A stretch of 27,248 nt of DNA from Phallusia fumigata. Lineage: Eukaryota; Chordata; Ascidiacea; Phlebobranchia; Ascidiidae. Positions 21,111 through 27,248 of the stretch are shown here, piece by piece. Where the stretch lies: contig QXVZ01026954.1 in the NCBI GenBank assembly GCA_008931825.1, forward strand, positions 1 through 27,248, read 5' to 3'. Every line of letters begins with the position of its first letter. Positions within the stretch are counted from its first letter, which is position 1. The notes under the pieces are model-generated. The model was not told the origin of the DNA, did not search any database, and saw only the letters and a program-made list of their open reading frames with translations. Made by a program: the position numbers and the translations under genes.

Positions 21111-21752
21111 GTAAACTTGTATTAATGGGCCTAGGATTTTAGAATACTTTCAAACCAACAGTAGGTACACTAACCATTTTTTTACACACCTAGGGCTTTC
21201 AGAGACAATAATAATAAAGAATATAAAGCAAAGCCTTACTTACACATGAATCCTAATATCTTTTAAGATAAAACCAATAGCTATTATTAGCAGAATAATA
21301 ATTTAATTTTAATGCTGTCTCGTAAATTGAGGGATATTGTACGCTGTGAATCGAATTTATATGCAAAGTATCTTTACTGTAATAACCTCGTCTTTTTTCG
21401 TACTTGATTAGTGTTTTGTTAAGCGCTGTATGAATATTACATCTGCATTTTTGTTTGTGACTTTCCCCGTTCCTGTTTTAGCTGCTGATAACATCAAATA
21501 AAATTTTATTTCACCCGAAAGCAAAACTATAAAATAATTGTGCTACAGATAAACGGACAGGACACCAACAAACTAAAAAAACACAATAAATAGCTCTACA
21601 GAGTAAAACAAACGTATTTAGTGATGCATGAAGCAACATTTGCGAAAATAAGATATCTAAGTGAGCACATTAATTTTCCTTTTTTTCTTCGCATAATACT
21701 GCATGCTTGCTTTCATCACTGTCAATTGCTCAACCAACTGGATCGATTGGGA
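21111..21752. other. PGAP3-ERO1 convergent 3' region, first copy
   Basis: Lies between two convergent stop codons. An AATAAA occurs near 21213 in an AATAATAATAAAG run. A second poly(A) cluster, AAATAAAATTTTATTT at 21496-21511, is a perfect 16-bp palindrome giving AATAAA on both strands. No other gene is visible. Confidence 0.55.
21496..21511. terminator. Palindromic bidirectional poly(A) signal
   Basis: AAATAAAATTTTATTT provides AATAAA at 21497-21502 (+) and at 21505-21510 (-). It sits about 390 nt past the PGAP3 stop and about 240 nt past the ERO1 stop, so it could serve both transcripts. It is conserved in the second copy at 25035-25050. Confidence 0.5.
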
Positions 21753-21764
21753 TCAACAAGTTAC
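21753..21764 (-). pseudogene. ERO1: ERO1 last exon, cut off by a contig end
   Basis: Minus strand reads the final Val-Thr-Cys and TGA (stop at 21753-21755), identical in meaning to the end of the complete terminal exon at 25292-25427. The N at 21765 truncates it. Confidence 0.7.
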
Positions 21765-21765
21765 N

Positions 21766-22143
21766 GCAAAATAAAAACTGTACTACTAATAATTCTTGAC
21801 TGATTTTTTTACTTAAACAAGCGGGTAATTCCTCCCCAAAAGGAAGTTAGGGAGTTTAGGGGAGGAATTTCTACTTGGTAGTAACATTATTCATGATAAG
21901 TGTAGTATTTCTTTTGGGGGGGACCAGTGGTTCCAAACCTTTTAACATTACTTTATATCACTTCTTGTCTAGTAGGAGAGGAATGAAAAGTTCCCAAGCA
22001 AGCAAATGGGGGGAATGCATCAAAAAAGGTTGGGAACCACTGACTAAAACCTTTTGGCCATTATAGTGGGCCATAGTGGACTTTTCGATTGACTGACAAT
22101 TTTTTATCTTTTTATGAAATAAGATTAAAAAAATGTTAATTAC
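21766..22143. other. ERO1 terminal intron, partial; holds a small hAT-type MITE
   Basis: Allelic to 26367-26761. It contains an 11-bp inverted repeat, AATTCCTCCCC (21827-21837) with GGGGAGGAATT (21859-21869), and the MITE at 21925-22042. No exon is seen before the one at 22144. Confidence 0.6.
21925..22042. mobile_element. Short MITE with hAT-like ends (118 bp)
   Basis: Begins CAGTGGTTCCAAACCTTTT and ends AAAAGGTTGGGAACCACTG; the ends are reverse complements except for one base. The CAGTGGTTCC-type terminus is typical of hAT MITEs. No clear 8-bp target duplication was found. The second allele carries it at 26545-26661, with more changes inside. Confidence 0.65.
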
Positions 22144-23895
22144 CTTGCAAAGCCATTGATCAGTGATACAACTTCTTGTCTGACAAGCCTAAATGGCCGT
22201 TTGCCATCGCCATCAATTTCTTTTTCAGAGAAAAGAATTTTAAGAGCAGTACCCAGTCCTTTGGTCTGAGAGTGTACAAAACAACTTGATCAAAAATCAA
22301 AAAAAATTATGCAGTATCAACATTCCTAATATTGCATCATTTTTGACACGGTTGCAAACTTAAAAAACGACAAAAACTACAAGTTTCATATTTACAAAAC
22401 AAATTTCATATTTACAACAATTACAGTTGGGCACAATGTCAGGACATGTAATAGGAGTAATGCGTTGCACATGGAACAATAATAAACAAATTTCTAGACA
22501 GCTTTGAGCTCACTTGCATTACTATAATAAAGCTAACCTGGATAATGTTATGGAAATAAAGTTGTTTGTGAGACATTTTCAGACTCTTTCCAGCACTGCT
22601 ATATTGTACAATGTATGTTACCTGCAGTTTACCCCACAGTCGGCATTTCTCACAGGTGACACAATCGATTATTCTTGTGACGTTAAGAAATCGATCAACA
22701 AATTCTTTTTTCAGCAGCTTGGCGTTTTTGTCCTTGAACATGAGACCTTCATCAAAATGCATAGGAAAGTTCCTAAAAAAAGTTAATTTTATAACAGGAG
22801 TCAACAACTGCTTTAAACACAATACACTAGGGATACCCAAACTTTTTATTCTGCAACCCCCCTTCTAAAATTGTTTTGCGACCCTTAACGTTTGAAGGAA
22901 AAGAGCAGCTCAAAACATACTATTTGTGGAAGGAGTACTACCAAAAACGCAAAATCAATCGTTAATTTTACATATACAACACTTTGTGGCAAATTGCTGT
23001 ATTGCCAACCCACGGAATTCGTTGTGCGACCCGTAGTTTGGAAAGCTCTATAATACACAATTCTATTTGGTTTGCCAATTCAGTAAAAATGATCTAAGTG
23101 ATCATACCATTTTTAAACAAATAACTAAAGCACACAGTTTATTAACAGGAAACTTGAATAACCAATTCCAACAGCTACTTGGTCAAAATTGCTTAGCAAC
23201 TACAGTTGTTTTGCATCAGTTACCGGTGGTAACAGATAATCAAGAAATAGGGTATTAAGTTACTTTGTGCGTTCGAGAAGAGTCGTAAGCATCTCCTTTG
23301 TCTTCTGATCTTGTTTCGAATTTCCAGTGAAAAGAACCAGGTCTTCGCTGGTAAAGTAGGACCTTACCTAAAGAGTTCGTAACTTTACATCAACGACCAC
23401 TACAGAAATGAACACAAAAACATTTTTTTGTTAACATTGGTCAGATTTGTACAATGTCTTAAGAGCATTGGGGTGAATATCTTATGCTAAGCAATAGGTA
23501 TGCTTAAAATTGTACAAACCTTGATTTGTGTTTGTTTTTGAAAATATTTTGACTTTTAAATATACATAGGGATTGAAAACATACATGGTACTGCATTTAT
23601 TTGGTTGTTTTTTTGTTTTCAAGATAAATGAAAGAGTGCAAATCTTGCGTATACTATCTATATAAGTGTATCTATTTTCCAATATTACTCAAATCTTGAC
23701 ATGTACAGGTTTTAAATTAAACCCATGGAAAATTTAACACAACATCAAATACTTTTGATAATGCTCGCAGTTCCAAAAGGTAAGTGAGGTAAAGGTTTTT
23801 AAGCCTCACAGGGCCTTCTTGCTTCGTCTGCTTGGGCTCAAATCTTCTTTGGAACTCTGCCAAGTTTGGACCCCAATGCTGCTCACCCCAACCAT
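22144..23895 (-). CDS. ERO1: ERO1 endoplasmic reticulum oxidoreductase, four internal 3' exons (partial)
   Basis: FAD-dependent ER thiol oxidase that passes electrons from PDI to oxygen. Exons in transcript order are 23895-23753, 23367-23264, 22772-22622 and 22265-22144; all sites are GT/AG and the phases are continuous. The first reads [19 protein letters not shown] and [18 protein letters not shown]. The second has [18 protein letters not shown]. The third has [12 protein letters not shown] and the active-site signature [15 protein letters not shown] with its CxxCxxC. The fourth has [16 protein letters not shown] and [15 protein letters not shown]. This follows animal ERO1 order and spacing closely. 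The 5' exons are beyond this contig (ending 24256), and the last exon is on another contig (25292-25427) because the contigs are misordered. Confidence 0.92.
22820..23058. mobile_element. hAT-type MITE with 8-bp target duplication in an ERO1 intron
   Basis: The element 22828-23050 (223 bp) starts TAGGGATACCCAAACT. Its end, reverse-complemented, is TAGAGCTTTCCAAACT, a match at 12 of 16. It is flanked by CAATACAC (22820-22827) and TAATACAC (23051-23058), an 8-bp duplication with one change, as expected for hAT insertion. It is non-coding and lies in the 22773-23263 intron. Confidence 0.7.
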
Positions 23896-24256
23896 CTGCA
23901 CAATTGAAAAAACAATTTATAAAAAGCTCATTTATCTTTTTTTTCAAAATAATGGATATACAAAAAGGTAATGGTTACACAATTATTAATTTAATTAGAT
24001 TACAAAACTGCCATGTATGTAGTGAATACATCGTAATACAAATGTTTCAACAGATGCTGTTGTGATCATCAGTACATAATATTGAGCAGCTTAAACTCAC
24101 AATTTTCCCCGAAAAGTATTTGTTGCAATTTTAAAATTTACTTCAAAGATCAAAAATGCATGGAAATATTTTTATTTGGAATTTGGGAAAGTTGCAAGAA
24201 CTTTTTTAAGCAAACAAAACAAACCAGTTTTATATGGTTGATTTAGGATTGGGGAT
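23896..24256. other. ERO1 intron sequence to the contig end
   Basis: Upstream of the ERO1 exon beginning at 23895. AT-rich with no coding exon seen on either strand. Contains GTAGTGAATACAT (24019-24031), which matches the arm core of the hairpin at 2803-2875. Confidence 0.55.
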
Positions 24257-24257
24257 N

Positions 24258-24645
24258 CAGAGCCAGAGTCAGGTGGATAGCTGGACATGTGCTTGCAGGC
24301 CTGTACATAACTCACATATGTTACTTAAGTTTTGATAAGTTTGATTATGGGTACAATATGAAAGCGAATGTGGCTGTCGCAATCACTAATGAAGCTGCTT
24401 GGCTGTGGCTTTGGAAACAAAAGAGAAAACCGTTTCCGTACTTTTGGAAAATTTTCTTTATTGTTGTGGCAACTCAAACCTTCTTGTTGTTTGAGTTATT
24501 TGATTTTCCACCAATATTATGGATCCTAGATGCTCATTCCATTTGGCACCTGCTGACTATACCAATGCCTATACTGTTGTTCTCATTTTTCAAAGATGAC
24601 CATCTAAATTTACAAAGCATTTCACCAAAAGATAAGGTTCCTTAA
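24258..24645 (+). pseudogene. PGAP3: PGAP3 last-exon fragment, duplicate haplotype copy
   Basis: Repeats the last 388 coding nt of PGAP3, from RARVRWIAGHV through DAHSIWH to the same stop. It shows two conservative replacements near its start and silent changes elsewhere. It begins at the N at 24257, so the missing 5' part reflects a contig edge rather than gene decay. Confidence 0.9.
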
Positions 24646-25291
24646 GTAAACTTGTATTAATGGGCCTAGGATTTTAGAATACCTTCAAACCAACAGTAGG
24701 TACACTAACCATTTTTTTACACACCTAGGGCTTTCAGAGGCAACCGATAATAATAAAGAATATAAAGCAAACCCTTACTTACACATGAATCCTAATGTCT
24801 TTTAAGATAAAACCAATAGCTATTATTAGCAGAATAATAAATTAATTTTAATGCTGTCTCGTAAATTGAGGGATATTGTACGCTGTGAATCGAATTTATA
24901 TGCAAAGTATCTTTACTGCAATAACCTCGTCTTTTTTCGTACTTGATTAGTGTTTTGTTAAGCACTGTATGAATATTACATCTGCATTTTTGTTTGTGAC
25001 TTTCCCCGTTCCTGTTTTAGCTGCTGATAACATCAAATAAAATTTTATTTCACCCGAAAGCAAAACTATAAAATAATTGTGCTACAGATAAACGGACAGG
25101 ACACCAACAAACTAAAAAAACACAATAAATAGCTCTACAGAGTAAAACAAACGTATTTAGTGATGCATGAAGCAACATTTGCGAAAATAAGATATCTAAG
25201 TGAGCACATTAATTTTCCTTTTTTTCTTCGCATAATACTGCATGCTTGCTTTCATCACTGTCAATTGCTCAACCAACTGGATCGATTGGGG
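24646..25291. other. PGAP3-ERO1 convergent 3' region, second copy
   Basis: Allelic to 21111-21752, including the palindromic poly(A) signal at 25035-25050 and the AATAATAATAAAG run near 24750. The ends of the PGAP3 and ERO1 3' UTRs should meet or overlap here. Confidence 0.55.
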
Positions 25292-25427
25292 TCAACAAGT
25301 TACACTCCACCGCACCACTTCCATTCGAAACAGACATTCATACCAAATCAGAATAATTTTGAAATTACTAAGTGCCTTCACAGCAATTACATCACCAAGG
25401 AGCCAAAGCCCAAAAATTGTCATGCTG
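25292..25427 (-). CDS. ERO1: ERO1 terminal coding exon (complete)
   Basis: Minus strand, preceded by a tandem TTAGCAG acceptor. Entry at 25427 or 25424 keeps the frame and adds or drops one Ser. It reads on from the AG left by the 22265-22144 exon. It encodes about 44 residues, including VIAVKALSNFKIIL, which corresponds to the conserved ERO1 ending around the ELENFRN-type helix, then IWYECLFRMEVVRWSVTC and TGA. The tail after the conserved helix is longer than in human ERO1A. The call rests on phase, position and a short motif, so the exact boundary is less certain than for the upstream exons. Confidence 0.7.
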
Positions 25428-26761
25428 CTAAGTTGTAGTTATCTCAAAACTGGTTTACGCAGTTCACTAGTGTGCAAAATACATTTAAAATCTTTGCAAG
25501 CTTGTTACATTTAACACATACAACTTGAGTGACTTGGTGTTATCCGCCACATTTTGCATTATAAACTATAAAGGTAAAATCTGTTAAGTCAGCATATATT
25601 TTAAATGTTGCAGGTTTAGTTTTAAACCCCTACACTGGTGTTGTTGAGGTTTTAGCATCGACGGGTAAAACACAAATAGGTTTGCTTCAGTGGAGCAAAA
25701 GAATATTGCACAAACTAAAATTTTGACATGTGTGAATCATAACTCGTCCCGTTTTTCTTTGTCTTGGTCAATATGCATTTTGTGAAACATGTCTAAGTAT
25801 TTTATGCTTTTAGACAGCCTGTGAAAAAAATGAAGCACATTAGGTGAATATGATCAAAACTGTGATGATTTGTGTAATACGGATTAAGGTAAGTTGGTAA
25901 TTCGTATCTCTTGAAAGTCTGTGTCAACAAAATTAAGAGTTGGTTGTTATAGTGTGTTCTTAAAAGCTGTCTGTAACCCACACAAAATGATTTCATGAAA
26001 AATTACCGTTTAAAATCTTGAATGTCTGCATATAGTGAATGCTCTGAGACAACCTGCCAATTTCAACACTGTTGAAAGTTACTTGCTGCGAAACAGAAAA
26101 TTGCCTTACAAACTGCTGAGTTATATATTTCCTATCTTATAAAGCTTACGGAACTGTGCACTTACTGTCTGCTGACTAAGAACACTATTGTTCACCATTG
26201 TGGTGCCATAATCAATGAAACATCAGGCTTCCTGTGTTTTAGTTACAGGCTCAGTATGGACACATAGGACTCACAAATTACTGTTTATAATGTCCCAGCT
26301 CCAGCACAAATCTAGGACATTTACTAATCTACATACTAATCTTGTTCTTTGCGTAATAGTTTTCAGGCAAAATAAAAATAATTCTTATAAAAATAATAAT
26401 TCCAACTAATAATTCTTGACTGATTTTTTTACTTAAACAAGCGAGTAATTCTTCCCCAAAAGGAAGTTAGGGAGTTTAGGGGAGGAATTTCTACTTGGTA
26501 GTAACATTATTCATGATAAGTGTAGTATTTCTTTTGAGGTAGACCAGTGGTTCCAAACCTTTTAAAATTACTTTATATCACTTCTTGTCTAGTAGGAGAG
26601 GAATGAAAAGTTCCCACGTAAGCAAATGTGGGAATGCATTAAATATGGTTAGGAACCACTGACTAAAACCTTTTGGCCATTATATTGGGCCACAGTGGAC
26701 TTTTTGATTGACTGACATTTTTTATCTTTTTATGAAATAGGATTAAAAAAATGTTAATTAC
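25428..26761 (-). other. ERO1 terminal intron (about 1.3 kb)
   Basis: Lies between the terminal exon and the exon at 26762-26883. AT-rich. It contains the second-allele MITE at 26545-26661 and nothing else recognisable. Open frames such as 25802-25996 and 26215-26409 have no family features. Confidence 0.6.
26545..26661. mobile_element. Second-allele copy of the 118-bp hAT-like MITE
   Basis: Same position and ends as the element at 21925-22042 (CAGTGGTTCCAAACC ... GGAACCACTG). Internal substitutions show the insertion predates the split of the two haplotypes. Confidence 0.6.
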
Positions 26762-26883
26762 CTTGCAAAGCCATTGATCAGTGATACAACTTCTTGTCTG
26801 ACAAGCCTAAATGGCCGTTTGCCATCGCCATCAATTTCTTTTTCAGAGAAAAGAATTTTAAGAGCAGTACCCAGTCCTTTGGT
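26762..26883 (-). pseudogene. ERO1: ERO1 exon, duplicate haplotype copy
   Basis: Same 122-nt exon as 22144-22265 ([16 protein letters not shown] ... LINGFA) with GT/AG ends. It is collinear with the terminal exon on this contig, which proves the true order of the pieces. A further 13 nt of the next exon (27236-27248) are cut by the window end. Confidence 0.9.
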
Positions 26884-27248
26884 CTGAAGTGTACAAAGCA
26901 ATTAAAAAAATTAAAGTGATTAAAAAAATTATGCTGTATCAACTTTCCTTATATTGCATCATTTTTGATAGAATTGCAAACCTAAAAACGACACAAACTA
27001 CAAGTTTCTCATTCACAAAGCAAACAGTTACAGTTAGGCACAATGTCAGGACATGTAACAGGATTAATATGTTGCGCATGGAACAACAATAAAAATTTAC
27101 AGACAATTTTGAGTTCACTTGCATAGTTGCATTACTATAATAAAGCAAACCTGGACAATGTTATGGAAGCAAAAATACTTGTGAAACAATTTTCAGACTC
27201 TTTTCAGCACTGCTAGAATGTACAATGTATGTTACCTGCAGTTTACCC
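26884..27248 (-). other. ERO1 intron and start of the next exon, duplicate copy
   Basis: Allelic to 22266-22634, with several indels in the intron. The last 13 nt (27236-27248) are the 3' end of the active-site exon and carry its splice donor. Confidence 0.75.

Larger units (their letters stand above)
20723..21764. repeat. PGAP3 3' region, first of two allelic copies
   Basis: Corresponds to 24258-25303 with scattered substitutions and short indels (for example the bases around 21200). It covers the last third of PGAP3, the shared intergenic region and the final bases of the last ERO1 exon, and breaks off at the N at 21765. Confidence 0.9.

Noticed and set aside
21925..22042. Target-site duplication for the CAGTGGTTCC MITE
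   Set aside because: The eight bases on each side do not match in either haplotype copy.
24289..24645. Separate PGAP3 paralogue
   Set aside because: It starts at a contig N, is nearly identical to the last exon of PGAP3 and continues into the same 3' flank, so it is an allelic duplicate.
1..27248. CRISPR arrays, operons of bacterial type, viral genes or toxin genes
   Set aside because: The sequence is spliced animal DNA. No regularly spaced repeats or viral or toxin gene families were recognised.

Overview
The window is animal nuclear DNA carrying five protein-coding genes, in compact, AT-rich sequence with short introns. They are the 3' end of acetyl-CoA carboxylase (+), the copper chaperone for superoxide dismutase CCS (+), a complete SZT2 (KICSTOR subunit, -), PGAP3/Per1 (+) and part of the ER oxidoreductase ERO1 (-). 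Small compact introns, a nearly intronless 10.6-kb SZT2, strong allelic divergence and frequent TGACGT motifs suggest a tunicate, probably Ciona-like. This is an inference from style, not a proven identification.

Layout in window order. 1-3144: last five coding exons of acetyl-CoA carboxylase, then a roughly 0.9-kb 3' UTR. About 4200-4266: degenerate tRNA-like sequence. 4538-5329: CCS in a single exon. 7265-17962 (-): SZT2, converging tail to tail with CCS, with one short 5' coding exon, a 69-nt intron and one huge exon. 17436-18766: a perfect inverted repeat (665-bp arms, 1-nt centre) that copies the SZT2 5' end outward. 18767-19236: a 470-bp terminal-inverted-repeat element abutting it. 19791-21110: PGAP3, three exons, divergent from SZT2. 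21753-27248: the ERO1 3' half (-), converging on PGAP3.

The window is a stitched assembly of five contigs separated by single N bases (1436, 6363, 21765, 24257), and neighbouring contigs overlap. Bases 1012-1435 are repeated exactly at 1437-1860. 5206-6362 and 6364-7494 are two diverged copies of the CCS/SZT2 tail region. 20723-21764 is repeated at 24258-25303, and 21766-22634 is repeated at 26367-27248. The last two contigs are therefore in the wrong order: the last contig belongs before 21766-24256. Once reordered, the ERO1 exons fall into a normal collinear gene.

The genes do not form one pathway. Acetyl-CoA carboxylase makes malonyl-CoA in the cytosol. CCS loads copper into SOD1. SZT2 scaffolds KICSTOR/GATOR1 at the lysosome to restrain mTORC1. 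PGAP3 remodels GPI-anchor lipids, and ERO1 oxidises PDI in the secretory pathway. The items most worth a second look are the perfect SZT2 palindrome with its element-bounded breakpoints, the near-total intron loss in SZT2, and an intronic pre-miRNA-like hairpin at 2803-2875.
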